Of a stretch of 64,000 nt of DNA, positions 9,750-18,905 are shown one piece after another. The stretch spans positions 1,675,915 through 1,739,914 of the forward strand of contig NZ_CAKLDI010000001.1 in the NCBI RefSeq assembly GCF_921293875.1. Reading direction: 5' to 3'. The position numbers and the translations under genes are program-made. The stretch comes from Vibrio stylophorae. GTDB taxonomy: Bacteria > Pseudomonadota > Gammaproteobacteria > Enterobacterales > Vibrionaceae. The notes beneath the pieces are model-generated. The model saw only the letters and a list, made by a program, of their open reading frames with translations, was not told where the DNA came from and ran no database searches. Position 1 is the first letter of the stretch, and the number at the start of each line of letters is the position of its first letter.

Positions 9750-11092
9750 TCGCCTTCAAACCAAGAATACGTCGCCGTATTCTTTGGGCATCATTTAGCA
9801 TCATTTTGGTCATCACCCTTGCTTTGGCATTTGTGATCAATCGTGCTTACCAGCAGCAGCTCAAAACCAGCTATACCGGCGAGCTATTTAACCAAATGCC
9901 CTTGGTGGTTGCAGAGCTCAGCCAACAAGGAGTGATGCCCAATGTGGAAGTCTGGCTTGCAGAACTCGATACCTCACGCACCGAGTACTATTGGGTGATT
10001 TGCGAGCTTCGCAGCAAGAAAACCCTCTGGGCATCGGAGCGCGCGCAGCAAGCTCATTTCGGTAATTTGTGTAATGAGCTACCACCGCCAAGCCCAGCCC
10101 CAGCGCTGTTAACGCGCGCCAATGGCGATAGCTACATCATTTACCAGCCGATTAACAAAGATGAATATGACCCGCAGCATCAGCTGGTCCTGCTTCGCGA
10201 TGGCAGTGCCTTTGTCGCCAGTATGGCGCGGCTCAATAGCAACCTTATTTTATATATCGGTATTTTTCTCATCACCGCAGCCTTGCTCATTGCCATCGTC
10301 TTTCATTGGAGTTTTCAACCGATACGCCGATTAGCCGTTGAGCTAAAAGAGATCTCCAAGGGACAACGCAATCGCTTAGGGCCAGCCTATCCAAGCGAGC
10401 TTGAAGAGGTCACCGGAGCCTTAAATAACCTGCTCTATCTCATCGAAAAACATCACTATCGCTACCGTAATGCCATGGATGATTTGGCGCACAGTCTGAA
10501 AACACGCCTTGCGGCCACATCTGCTATCTTGGATGACCAAAGCCTGAATCGTGATGAGATGAAACGCCATATTCTTGAGCAAATTGGCCAAATGGATAAT
10601 TTGGTTCAATACCAACTCAAGCGTGCAATGATGGGTAAACGTGGCTTACAAAAAGATCGCAGCCTCCTATTACCTGTGATTGAGCCACTCACCATGATGA
10701 TGGGTAAGGTCTATGCCGATAAGCACATTGTGCCAATTTTAGATTTTGACCCAGAGCAAACGTTGCCGATCAATAAAGATGACTTGATGGAGCTGCTTGG
10801 TAATCTGCTTGAAAATGCCTATCGATTTGCCATTAGCCATGTGCGCATCTCTGTTCGGCAAAATGGCAACCATTTCCGTCTGGTGGTGGAAGATGATGGC
10901 CCGGGTGTTTTACCAGAACATCGCGAAAAGATTTTCCAACGCGGCGTTCGCGCTGATCAGCGCAATCCAGGCACGGGGATTGGTCTTGCGGTCTGCCACG
11001 AACTGGTCGATAGCTACCATGGTACTATCACAGTAACGGACTCAAGCCTACAAGGCGCGGCCTTTGAAATTAATTTCACCATCGAGTCTTAA
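9746..11092 (+). CDS. phoQ: sensor histidine kinase, PhoQ type
   Basis: 448 residues against 486 in E. coli PhoQ. Transmembrane segments lie at about 12-32 and 166-187 and enclose a roughly 130-residue periplasmic sensor. A HAMP linker follows (about 190-235), then the dimerisation helix with phospho-accepting H249 (DDLAHSLKT, as in PhoQ TDLTHSLKT). The ATPase domain has an N box (LLGNLLENAYRF), G1 (VVEDDGPG) and G2 (GTGIGLAV). The sensor domain has several acidic residues but is shorter than that of E. coli, so the signal may differ. A bidirectional terminator separates it from fadE. Confidence 0.88.
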   Translation: MIAFKPRIRRRILWASFSIILVITLALAFVINRAYQQQLKTSYTGELFNQMPLVVAELSQQGVMPNVEVWLAELDTSRTEYYWVICELRSKKTLWASERAQQAHFGNLCNELPPPSPAPALLTRANGDSYIIYQPINKDEYDPQHQLVLLRDGSAFVASMARLNSNLILYIGIFLITAALLIAIVFHWSFQPIRRLAVELKEISKGQRNRLGPAYPSELEEVTGALNNLLYLIEKHHYRYRNAMDDLAHSLKTRLAATSAILDDQSLNRDEMKRHILEQIGQMDNLVQYQLKRAMMGKRGLQKDRSLLLPVIEPLTMMMGKVYADKHIVPILDFDPEQTLPINKDDLMELLGNLLENAYRFAISHVRISVRQNGNHFRLVVEDDGPGVLPEHREKIFQRGVRADQRNPGTGIGLAVCHELVDSYHGTITVTDSSLQGAAFEINFTIES

Positions 11093-11134
11093 ATCAAGAA
11101 TCCCTGAGTGAATATGCTCAATGGATAGTCAAAC

Positions 11135-11162
11135 AAAACGCCACATCATGTGGCGTTTTTTA
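11135..11162. terminator. bidirectional terminator between phoQ and fadE
   Basis: AAAACGCCACA-TCA-TGTGGCGTTTT, with A and T tracts on both sides, sits between the convergent genes. Confidence 0.9.
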
Positions 11163-11194
11163 TATTGGACACAAATGCCGTGCTGCAAACTCAG

Positions 11195-13477
11195 TTAAGA
11201 GGTTTTTCTCAGTGGCATATTGGGCGTTCTTGCTGAGTCTGCACCAAAGCCATCGACAAAGTGATCCACTTGAATGGCACGCATGCGAAGCTGATAAGCT
11301 TGGTGCAATTGCTGCGCTTCTCGCTCATTGATTACCCCTTTCTCCTGCGCCTGCTCTAATTGCGCAAATGCATCATTCAACCGTGTGAGCTGGCCTGATT
11401 TCACGGCTAAGCGTATTTTCCGCTCAATTGGTGCTGCGTCGTAAAGCGCGATAAAGCAGGTATCAATCAAGCCTACAGCATCGAGCTTCTCCATATTGTG
11501 ATAGCACAAATGAGTCAAGCGATCGCGCTGCTCACCCGGTTTCATCAATAACTGACTGATCTCCAGCAACAGCTCATCTTTCGGCGGCGCATAATGAAAT
11601 CCCACTGGGAAAAGCAGTACGCGTAACATCAAAGCAGTGCCCTTGGCTGGGAAATTTCGCAGCATTTCATGCATCGCCTCAGCACATTGGTGCAAACAAT
11701 ACTGCATGGCGTAATGCACCAAGGGTAAGTCCTCTTTACGGCTGCCTTGGTCTTCATAGTGTTTTAACACCGCCGAGCCCAAATAGAGATGACTAAGCAC
11801 ATCACCCAAACGTGCCGAGATCAGCTCTTTTCGTTTCAGTGCGCCACCTAAAGCCAGCATCACCCAATCACTAGTGACCGCGAGCGCACGGCTAAAACGA
11901 CTGAGCTGCCTATAGTAATCAGCAGTGGGTCCGGTGACTGGTGCATGATTAAAGCGACTTCGCGTCAGGCCATTAACCAATCCCATCAGCAAATTTTTGC
12001 TACTAAATTGAATGTGCTTTACAAAAATCTTATCAAAGTGCTTAAGCCCTTTTTTCTCACCCAAGGCCGCCGCTTTAATTTCAGGCAGCACATGTGGATG
12101 ACAGCGTGTGGCACCTTGACCAAAGATCATCAAGTTTCGCGTGAGAATATTGGCCCCTTCCACAGTGATCGCCACTGGCATCCCAAAATAGGCCTGACCA
12201 ATATAATTCAATGGTCCCAGCTGAATGGCGCGACCCGCGTGCACATCCATGGAATCATTGAGCACCTTACGCGCCAGTTCGGTCATATGATATTTAGCAA
12301 TCGCCGTCACCACAGCGGGCTTTTCACCTAAATCAATGGCTGTGGTAGTCAATGTGCGTGCCGCTTCTAGCAAATAACAGGTGCCACCAATATGACCTAT
12401 TTTCTCAGCCACCCCTTCAAAGACACCAATAGAGTGACCAAACTGTTGGCGAATATAACTATAGGCACCCGTGGTTCGTGCGCACAGATGACCCAACGCA
12501 GCACCCAAAGCAGGCAAAGAGATACCGCGGCCAGCGGATAAGCACTCCACCAGCATGCGCCAGCCTTTGCCAGCATATTCTTGGCCGCCAATCAGCCAAT
12601 CCATGGGAATAAACACATCTTCACCACGAGTTGGACCATTCATAAAGGCCATCCCCAATGGGTTGTGGCGATCGCCCATTTCAACGCCGGGATGACTTCG
12701 CGGAATCAGCGCGCAGGTGATCCCTAGATGCGTCTCTTCGCCAATTAATTGGTCTGGGTCTTCCATCTTAAAGGCCAGTCCTAGCACAGTCGCTACAGGC
12801 GCTAAGGTGATATATCGCTTATTCCATGTCAGGCGCACACCCAGTACTTGCTCACCTTGATATTCGCCATAACACACCACACCGCGATCTGGAATGCTGC
12901 CAGCATCAGAGCCTGCTGTTGGCCCTGTGAGCGCAAAGCATGGAATATCTTCCCCTTTTGCAAGACGCGGTAACCAATATTCACGTTGCTGCTGAGTCCC
13001 ATAATGAGAGAGCAGCTCGCCCGGCCCCAATGAGTTTGGTACCATCACGGTCACAGCAACACTTAAACTCTTGGTGGCGATACGACTGACAATGGTGGAA
13101 TTGGCGAGCGCAGAAAATCCCTTACCGCCAAAATCAGGGTCAATAATCAGTGCAAAGAAACCATGGGTTTTCAGAAAGTCCCAAATTTCTGGCGGCAAAT
13201 CTCTATCTTGCGTGATTTGATAGTCATCGACCATCGACAGTAAAGTTTCTACTTCATGATCAAGAAAATGCTGCTCGGCAGCACTTAATACTGGCGCAGG
13301 ATAATGATGCAGTTGATGCCAGTCCGGCTGGCCAGCAAAAAGCTCACCTTCCCACCAAACACTGCCCGCTTCCATCGCTTCAGTTTCCGTGGCCGATAAT
13401 GGCGGAAGATTTTTTTCGAAAAATCGAAACACAGGTTGCGTTAACCATCGCTGGCGATATTGGCTGATACGGCTCAT
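11195..13477 (-). CDS. fadE: acyl-CoA dehydrogenase FadE
   Basis: 760 residues (E. coli FadE 814). The first step of fatty-acid beta-oxidation: FAD-dependent oxidation of acyl-CoA to trans-2-enoyl-CoA. Visible acyl-CoA dehydrogenase features are FALTGPTAGSDAGSIPDRG (FAD contact), SAGRGISLPALG and VEGANILTRNLMIFGQG, followed by the long FadE-specific C-terminal domain. The start has a strong GGAGGAAG. It begins 26 bp after psrA on the same strand, so the two form an operon and PsrA very likely controls it. Confidence 0.95.
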   Translation of the reverse strand: MSRISQYRQRWLTQPVFRFFEKNLPPLSATETEAMEAGSVWWEGELFAGQPDWHQLHHYPAPVLSAAEQHFLDHEVETLLSMVDDYQITQDRDLPPEIWDFLKTHGFFALIIDPDFGGKGFSALANSTIVSRIATKSLSVAVTVMVPNSLGPGELLSHYGTQQQREYWLPRLAKGEDIPCFALTGPTAGSDAGSIPDRGVVCYGEYQGEQVLGVRLTWNKRYITLAPVATVLGLAFKMEDPDQLIGEETHLGITCALIPRSHPGVEMGDRHNPLGMAFMNGPTRGEDVFIPMDWLIGGQEYAGKGWRMLVECLSAGRGISLPALGAALGHLCARTTGAYSYIRQQFGHSIGVFEGVAEKIGHIGGTCYLLEAARTLTTTAIDLGEKPAVVTAIAKYHMTELARKVLNDSMDVHAGRAIQLGPLNYIGQAYFGMPVAITVEGANILTRNLMIFGQGATRCHPHVLPEIKAAALGEKKGLKHFDKIFVKHIQFSSKNLLMGLVNGLTRSRFNHAPVTGPTADYYRQLSRFSRALAVTSDWVMLALGGALKRKELISARLGDVLSHLYLGSAVLKHYEDQGSRKEDLPLVHYAMQYCLHQCAEAMHEMLRNFPAKGTALMLRVLLFPVGFHYAPPKDELLLEISQLLMKPGEQRDRLTHLCYHNMEKLDAVGLIDTCFIALYDAAPIERKIRLAVKSGQLTRLNDAFAQLEQAQEKGVINEREAQQLHQAYQLRMRAIQVDHFVDGFGADSARTPNMPLRKTS

Positions 13478-13503
13478 CTATACTTCCTCCATTTAAAACG
13501 ACC

Positions 13504-14151
13504 CTATGGGTACGTCACGAAAGATGGTTGGCTAGGTGCCATCATTCCCTGACTCAAAAAAGGGATCAGGGCATATAGCAACTGACGAATGGTCAGTTGC
13601 TGCTGAAATTGGTTTTCACTAATCGCTTGAAGGGCAGGACTGGATAACAACGTAAAGGCCGCGGCGCCGAGAGTAAAATGCAGACGAAGAAACAAAGTAT
13701 TCGCACTCACGGTGGGACACGCATTGGCAACAAGCGCGTGGAATTGGTGAAGCACAGCGCCAAATTGCAAAGTAAAGTAACGACGAAGATGGCCCTGACT
13801 CTCGGCGTAACCTCGGCCAATTAACTGAATGAAATGCGCCAGTGCTTGCGGTCTTTGCGCCGCAACCGCCTCAAATGCTGGAATAAAACAGCCAAATATC
13901 GCGTCCAATGACGCGCTTTGTTGCTGCTCCAAGCGCGCAAGCTGCGATTGAAGCTCGGGAATAAAAATCACAAAATGGCGATTCAGCACGGCCTGAATTA
14001 AACCTTTTTTACCGCCGAAATGATAATTCACAGCCGCTAAATTGGTTTGTGCTTGAGCCGTTAATTGTCGCAAAGAGGTTGCGCTATACCCTTGAGATGC
14101 AAACAATTGTTCAGCCACTTGCAGCAGATGTATTTTGGTTTGTTGGGTCAT
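13504..14151 (-). CDS. psrA: TetR-family fatty-acid regulator, PsrA type
   Basis: 215 residues from ATG 14151, preceded by GGAG. The N-terminal TetR helix-turn-helix (about 5-55; SLRQLTAQAQTNLAAVNYHFG) and the phrases GHLRRYF and LHFTLGAAAFTLLSS closely match Pseudomonas PsrA, a repressor released by long-chain acyl ligands. It lies directly upstream of fadE, as in several gammaproteobacteria. An upstream in-frame extension of 53 codons exists but lacks homology and a ribosome-binding site. An inverted-repeat operator lies in its own leader, implying autorepression together with fadE. Confidence 0.9.
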   Translation of the reverse strand: MTQQTKIHLLQVAEQLFASQGYSATSLRQLTAQAQTNLAAVNYHFGGKKGLIQAVLNRHFVIFIPELQSQLARLEQQQSASLDAIFGCFIPAFEAVAAQRPQALAHFIQLIGRGYAESQGHLRRYFTLQFGAVLHQFHALVANACPTVSANTLFLRLHFTLGAAAFTLLSSPALQAISENQFQQQLTIRQLLYALIPFLSQGMMAPSQPSFVTYP

Positions 14152-14165
14152 GCCCGCTCCAAATT

Positions 14166-14179
14166 CAAACACCTGTTTA
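14166..14179 (-). promoter_or_regulatory. candidate PsrA operator
   Basis: CAAAC-ACCT-GTTTA reads on the minus strand as AAAC-AGGT-GTTT, fitting the described PsrA pattern of two CAAAC/GTTTG arms around four bases. It lies 14 bp before the psrA ATG and just past a possible promoter (TTGCGA, 17 bp, TAAGTT), so binding would block the psrA-fadE operon. Confidence 0.6.
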
Positions 14180-14348
14180 AAACTTAGGATGCAATCACAG
14201 ATTTCGCAATTGATCAGAATAAAAAATGCGCTGGTGCAAAATTCCGCATTATTCAATTTTGGTTTCAACAGCAAATCCCGTAAAAAAGAGGTCGCGAAGG
14301 CTTCGGCCAACGCACCACTGCTTTTTTATTTCGAAGAATCTCTTCTAG

Positions 14349-14384
14349 ACTCATCGGGTTACGAACCCGATGAGTTTTTTTTTT
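14349..14384 (+). terminator. strong plus-strand terminator with no visible gene upstream
   Basis: A 12-bp perfect stem ACTCATCGGGTT / AACCCGATGAGT with loop ACG is followed by ten T. On the plus strand nothing recognisable precedes it except the antisense of psrA and its leader. An sRNA ending here, or a stop for antisense transcripts from phoPQ, would explain it. Confidence 0.85.
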
Positions 14385-14385
14385 G

Positions 14386-14557
14386 AAGTTTTTCCCATGC
14401 CTGCTGAACTTTCTGAAATCGCACCAGTCTTACTCTGTGAAAGCGCCGTAAGGAAAGTTTTTCCCCCTTTCCTTATCGCGCTACCACTGCTTTAAACGTA
14501 ACTCCTAAATTGTGTAATGGATTCTCATGTTGCCCACGCTTGCGTGGGCTTTTTTTT
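14386..14557 (+). ncRNA. candidate small RNA (or very small ORF) between two terminators
   Basis: The stretch is bounded by two perfect terminators. It carries an internal hairpin, TAAGGAAAG / CTTTCCTTA (14449-14475), and ends in a T-tract hairpin, the architecture of an Hfq-type sRNA. It also contains a 32-codon reading frame (14397-14495, starting MPAEL and ending FLIALPLL) with only a weak GAAG upstream. I cannot tell which is real, nor fix the 5' end, and no clear promoter is seen. It could also be the untranslated end of a longer transcript. Confidence 0.4.
14532..14557 (+). terminator. second strong plus-strand terminator
   Basis: GCCCACGC-TT-GCGTGGGC followed by eight T, 256 bp before hexR. 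It insulates hexR from upstream transcription or ends the candidate RNA. Confidence 0.88.
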
Positions 14558-14597
14558 GACTGAATTACCAACGTGATGTAACCCAAATTCATTCATT

Positions 14598-14612
14598 TGT
14601 AATTTTTTGACA
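14598..14612 (+). promoter_or_regulatory. possible HexR-like palindrome upstream of hexR
   Basis: TGTAATTTTTTGACA matches 11 of 15 positions of the HexR site TGTAATTAAATTACA. It is 200 bp before the gene it would autoregulate, and the region is AT-rich, so chance is possible. Confidence 0.3.
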
Positions 14613-14812
14613 GCGCGCCGTACAAAAAAAGCGCAACACAGTGCAAAACGTAGCGAAAACGGGTAAATTAGCGGAAATAATTATTAGACATCCGTCAAAA
14701 ACTAAACAATTTTGAAAGATATTGTCAGGGTTTCGCTGGAGCAAGGCGAAGCTTGGATAGTATATTGGCTGGTACAAGTCCCCATGTGGGTTAACAGCAT
14801 TGTGGAAGCTTC

Positions 14813-15664
14813 ATGAATACCCTAGAGAAAATTCAAAAACATTTGGATCATTTCAGCAAGTCTGAGCGCAAAGTTGCTGAGGTGATTCTAGCCTCTCCGC
14901 AAACTGCTATTCATTCCAGTATCGCAACACTCGCTAAGATGGCGGATGTCAGTGAGCCAACGGTGAACCGTTTTTGTCGCCGCCTTGATACCAAAGGCTT
15001 TCCAGATTTTAAACTTCATCTTGCGCAGAGCCTTGCCAATGGCACCCCTTACGTCAACCGCAACGTTGAAGAGAGTGATGGGCCGGATGCTTATACTGCG
15101 AAAATTTTCGAATCCACCATGGCGTGTTTGGATGTAGCCAAAAACAGCCTAGACACCAGCCAAATCAACCGCGCCGTTGACCTGCTGACACAAGCCAAGA
15201 AAATCTCATTTTTTGGTCTCGGTGCTTCAGCATCTGTTGCCCATGATGCGCAAAACAAGTTCTTCCGTTTTAATATTCCCATCGTCTTTTTTGATGATGT
15301 GGTGATGCAACGCATGAGTTGTATCAATGGCGGCGATGGCGATGTCATCGTGGTGATTTCCCATACAGGGCGCACCAAAAGCTTGGTTGAAGTCGCGCGT
15401 CTAGCTCGTGAAAACGGCGCCACTGTTATTGGTATCACGGCGAAAAACTCACCGCTTGATCACGAGTGCTCCTTGACTATCACCCTTGATGTACCGGAAG
15501 ACACTGATGTCTATATGCCTATGGCCAGCCGCGTGGTGCAAATGACGGTCATCGATGTGTTAGCCACTGGCTTTACACTGCGCCGTGGTCCAGGATTTCG
15601 TGAAAACCTTAAGCGTGTGAAAGATGCGCTCAAAGACTCTCGCTTTCACAAAGTGGAAAACTAA
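14813..15664 (+). CDS. hexR: central-carbon transcription regulator HexR
   Basis: 283 residues, RpiR family: an N-terminal helix-turn-helix domain (1-77; MADVSEPTVNRFCRRL) and a C-terminal SIS sugar-phosphate-binding domain (about 120-260; FFGLGASASVAHD, VVISHTGRTKSLVE). HexR senses the Entner-Doudoroff intermediate KDPG and controls zwf, edd/eda, gapA and related genes. In this window the KDPG aldolase gene eda lies 32 kb away (47479). Preceded by a 250-bp promoter region. Confidence 0.95.
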   Translation: MNTLEKIQKHLDHFSKSERKVAEVILASPQTAIHSSIATLAKMADVSEPTVNRFCRRLDTKGFPDFKLHLAQSLANGTPYVNRNVEESDGPDAYTAKIFESTMACLDVAKNSLDTSQINRAVDLLTQAKKISFFGLGASASVAHDAQNKFFRFNIPIVFFDDVVMQRMSCINGGDGDVIVVISHTGRTKSLVEVARLARENGATVIGITAKNSPLDHECSLTITLDVPEDTDVYMPMASRVVQMTVIDVLATGFTLRRGPGFRENLKRVKDALKDSRFHKVEN

Positions 15665-15737
15665 TTCTGATGTGTCTCTAAGTCGCGTGCATCTGAGATA
15701 ACAGCCATAGCAGACGCCATGACACGTTCCATGAAGC

Positions 15738-15764
15738 AAAAAGCCTGCGCAATGCAGGCTTTTT
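15738..15764. terminator. terminator between hexR and the convergent gene
   Basis: AAAAGCCTGC-GCAAT-GCAGGCTTTT between convergent genes; usable from both sides. Confidence 0.88.
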
Positions 15765-15801
15765 ATGATTGATACAGAGGGTTTATCGCATCGATTCCTG
15801 A

Positions 15802-16701
15802 TTAGCTTTCGCCCAAAAACTCCCAAGCATCATTGAGCACCACCTCTTGCCATTTTCCCTTTTCTTCATCAGTCATCATGCTGGCGGCAATCGCATTGCA
15901 AGCTAACTGCTTAATTTGGTAAGCCGACAAACGGTACTTCTCTGTCGCATCACGCAATTGCTGCGTCACACTGCCTTGCTTATCGGGTGAGCGACTATAT
16001 AGGTAAGCTTGCCCTCGGCCCATGAATAAGAAGTCATCAAAGCTATCCGCCTGCACAATTTGCGCACTCGACATACCTACCCACTGACTTTCAATTTGTA
16101 GCGGTGCCAAAGCATCACTCAAACCCTGATCACTACGAATCAATTGCCAGCAGCGATCGCGCTCATTCACCTGCCAAATACTCGGCTGGCTATCAATCGC
16201 ACAACGCAATGGAATAGGCGCGGCGCTCAATGCCGTGATCACTTTGCAAAAATCTGAATACTGCGTGTGCTCAGTCAAGGCAAGGGTAATTGAGCCAAGC
16301 CAGGGGTGCATTTGAGCCATCGCCATAGCAGCGCGAATTTGTGTGTCAGTGACTTGTTCTGGATGCATGGCAACACTTAAGCGCCAAGTCATTCCCCAAT
16401 TGGCTTCTGCAGATTCAAAAGCATCCGTTAGCGCTTCCATAATCGCGGCAAAAGAGAGTGTTGAATGGGCAAAGGGCATAATGCTCGGCTCGACATGAAC
16501 CACCCCTTCAGCATGGCAGCGCAGCAACCAGTTATGCGCCAACTGATAATAATCCGCATCGCGCATCAATTGGCGATTCAATACCTGCGGATCGCTCATG
16601 CTCTCGATGCCATCTAACAGCACATCTCGACCACCAAGCCGCGTATCCTCAAGCTTCACGTCCAACTCTAACTTTGGCAGTGCTGCAAGCCAATTTTCCA
16701 T
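15802..16701 (-). CDS. adenosine-deaminase-like protein lacking the catalytic residues
   Basis: 299 residues (active adenosine deaminases about 330-340). The fold signature is clear: it starts ALPKLELDVKLED where the enzyme has LPKxELHxHLxG, continues GVVHVEPSIMP (enzyme VVYxExRxxP) and ends QIKQLACNAIAASMMTDEEK (enzyme QxxxNxxxxSFLxxxEK). Every catalytic element I can align has changed: HxH is D14-V-K16, the HAGE histidine and glutamate are C167-A-I-D170, the GHG block appears deleted, and the Asp pair of TDDP is R237-S238. It should bind no zinc and not deaminate adenosine. The frame is intact with a good GGAGAGGG site, so this is a kept protein, perhaps regulatory, not a decaying gene. The alignment is by eye. 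Confidence 0.75.
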   Translation of the reverse strand: MENWLAALPKLELDVKLEDTRLGGRDVLLDGIESMSDPQVLNRQLMRDADYYQLAHNWLLRCHAEGVVHVEPSIMPFAHSTLSFAAIMEALTDAFESAEANWGMTWRLSVAMHPEQVTDTQIRAAMAMAQMHPWLGSITLALTEHTQYSDFCKVITALSAAPIPLRCAIDSQPSIWQVNERDRCWQLIRSDQGLSDALAPLQIESQWVGMSSAQIVQADSFDDFLFMGRGQAYLYSRSPDKQGSVTQQLRDATEKYRLSAYQIKQLACNAIAASMMTDEEKGKWQEVVLNDAWEFLGES

Positions 16702-16808
16702 TTGAACCCTCTCCTACTCACATCCCGTAGCGCAACCATAGCTGACACACGCCTCCGAGGACATGCTCAGCGACTCATTAATATGATACTGGTCGCAAAG
16801 CAAAAGAA

Positions 16809-18905
16809 CTAAGGCAGTGCCCGCAATTTGTTCTCAACACCCGCCTCATGGCGCAATTCAAGAACAAAACGTGATGGCGTTGCGCCAGATAACAACCAAA
16901 CATGGCGACGAGCTCGTGTTAAAGCCACATAAAACAAGCGCCGCTCTTCACTATCCATAAAGTCATCTTCAATGGGCATCAGGCACTGTTGAAGCTGAAC
17001 CGACCAATCGGTACGCAATTCGACAGGGAAAAGGCCTTGGTCCATGCCAAGTACAATCACAAAGTCTGCTTCTTGTCCTTTGCTTGCATGAACCGTCATG
17101 GTGCTCAGCTGCACACCTGGCAACGCCTTAGGTTCAAAATTTAATCCCGCCAATTGATGATGTTGCCGAGCCAAAATGAGCACAGAAACTGGCGCTTGAT
17201 GATGCGTCTGGCTGAGTTTCATCAATAGCGGGCCAAGCTGCGCCTGCGGTGCTAGGGTCACGGCCGCCCCATCACCCTGCGTGAGGCTATTCAGTGGCTT
17301 GTATTGCTGATATGGATTTTGCAAAACAAAGTCATTGGCCACTTGCCCTAAATTTTGTGAAAAGCGATAAGTCGTATCGAGATAGCGTAACACCGCACCA
17401 GCATGCAGGGATTTAAACTCAGTAGTCAGTTTAATTTGCGCACCCGTAAATCCATAAATTGCCTGCCAATCATCCCCCACCGCGATCAAGGCCGTAGCCA
17501 TTTTTTGTGGGCATGCTTGGCGTAAGTGCTGCAAAAATTGCTGGCGCAGCGCTGAAATATCTTGGTATTCATCAACCAGCAAATAATGCCAAGGGCACTG
17601 AATTTTGCCTTTATCCATCAGCTCACTTGCCACGCGAATCAGCTGCGCATAATCCAAGCTATTGGTTTCAGTTAAGGCTTGTAAATAGCGGCTATAAAGC
17701 GGCCAAATCAGCGCCAAAATCTCCGCAGCAGCAAGACCTGTGCTTGGCTGTTGCGCTTGCAGCTGCATAGTCAGCGATTTTTTGTTGAGTCCCATTTGAC
17801 TCAGCAAATCGATCTGTTGCCAGCACCACTGCTGCAATTTTTTTTGATTAACCTGCTCTGCCAGTGGCTTATCACCTTTTAAGCCTGGCACTTCTTGCAC
17901 CAGCTTTTGCCAGCGGCGCAAGTGCGCGCTTTGCTGCCACAAATCAGCCAACTGCGTTGCCAGCCATGCTTTTCGAGCGCTAGCTTTATCGGCCAACGGT
18001 GAAATGGTGATCGTCTGATTTTGACTGACCAACTCAAAGGCCAAACTATGAAAAGTTTTCACCTTAATCGCGCCGAGCCCCATGCTTGATAATTTATCAG
18101 CCATCTGCGTTTTCGCATCGCGACCAAAGGCCAGCAAACAGATTTGCTCAGCTTTTGCTAATTTAGCCGCCACCAGCCAAGCCGCTTTTAACGTTAAGAC
18201 ATGGGTTTTCCCTGAGCCAGCACCTGCCAAAATCAGGGTTGCATCATTGTGCTCAAGGATCGCGCGTTGCTGACTGTCATTCAGCGGATGCGCACTACTT
18301 TGCGCAAACCAAGGCTGCCAGCGCGCTATTAATTGTGGTTGCAATGCATCATTGAGTTTGCGCTGTGTCGCTTTACCTTGCTCAAGCCAAGGCAATAGAT
18401 GTGACACTTGGGTTGCGTATTGCGCATGTAAAAGCGGCAAAGTGAGCTGATGTTCAGCCATTAATTGCTCGAGACGCTGTTGCAACTGATGCAGTTCACT
18501 ATCACGCATTAAAGATTGGCGCTGCGCCACGCTTTGTGACAGCGCTTCATTGGCTTGAAAGATAAAGGCCTTCAGCTGCACATCCATATGTTGCCGCCAA
18601 GACTCAAACTGCTGCGCTAAACGCTGAACAAATTGCTGCGCTTCAAGCCAAGGCAACCCAAATAGCGCCACAGGCGCGACCGCTTCCCCCTGCGCATTGA
18701 CCACGCCATCGAGTGTTAAACGCGACCAACACAGCTCGCGCTTTAGACGAAATGCACCCGACCACTGGCGAAATGGCAATGGAATTTGATTTTGATCGCG
18801 CCCAGTAAGCACTAACCCATCTTGGCTTAGCGCGACTTGATGAAAATCCCAGCGATTTAAAAATGCGGCAAATGCGCTCGCTTGCAGCTGCATAAACTCT
18901 CTCAT
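16809..18905 (-). CDS. helD: DNA helicase IV
   Basis: 698 residues from ATG 18905 (E. coli HelD 684). UvrD/Rep superfamily 1A 3'-5' helicase: Walker A AGAGSGKT (about 227-234), Walker B LLVDEYQD, motif III AVGDDWQAIYGFTGAQ, motif IV TTYRFSQNLG, motif V TVHASKGQEAD and motif VI VALTRARRHVW. A HelD-specific N-terminal region precedes motif I. No start has a convincing ribosome-binding site; 18980 and 18893 are alternatives. It is transcribed divergently from yccS. Confidence 0.93.
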   Translation of the reverse strand: MREFMQLQASAFAAFLNRWDFHQVALSQDGLVLTGRDQNQIPLPFRQWSGAFRLKRELCWSRLTLDGVVNAQGEAVAPVALFGLPWLEAQQFVQRLAQQFESWRQHMDVQLKAFIFQANEALSQSVAQRQSLMRDSELHQLQQRLEQLMAEHQLTLPLLHAQYATQVSHLLPWLEQGKATQRKLNDALQPQLIARWQPWFAQSSAHPLNDSQQRAILEHNDATLILAGAGSGKTHVLTLKAAWLVAAKLAKAEQICLLAFGRDAKTQMADKLSSMGLGAIKVKTFHSLAFELVSQNQTITISPLADKASARKAWLATQLADLWQQSAHLRRWQKLVQEVPGLKGDKPLAEQVNQKKLQQWCWQQIDLLSQMGLNKKSLTMQLQAQQPSTGLAAAEILALIWPLYSRYLQALTETNSLDYAQLIRVASELMDKGKIQCPWHYLLVDEYQDISALRQQFLQHLRQACPQKMATALIAVGDDWQAIYGFTGAQIKLTTEFKSLHAGAVLRYLDTTYRFSQNLGQVANDFVLQNPYQQYKPLNSLTQGDGAAVTLAPQAQLGPLLMKLSQTHHQAPVSVLILARQHHQLAGLNFEPKALPGVQLSTMTVHASKGQEADFVIVLGMDQGLFPVELRTDWSVQLQQCLMPIEDDFMDSEERRLFYVALTRARRHVWLLSGATPSRFVLELRHEAGVENKLRALP

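Noticed and set aside
14152-14310. 53-codon N-terminal extension of psrA
   Set aside because: Unconserved, no ribosome site, and it would run through the operator; the start at 14151 has GGAG.
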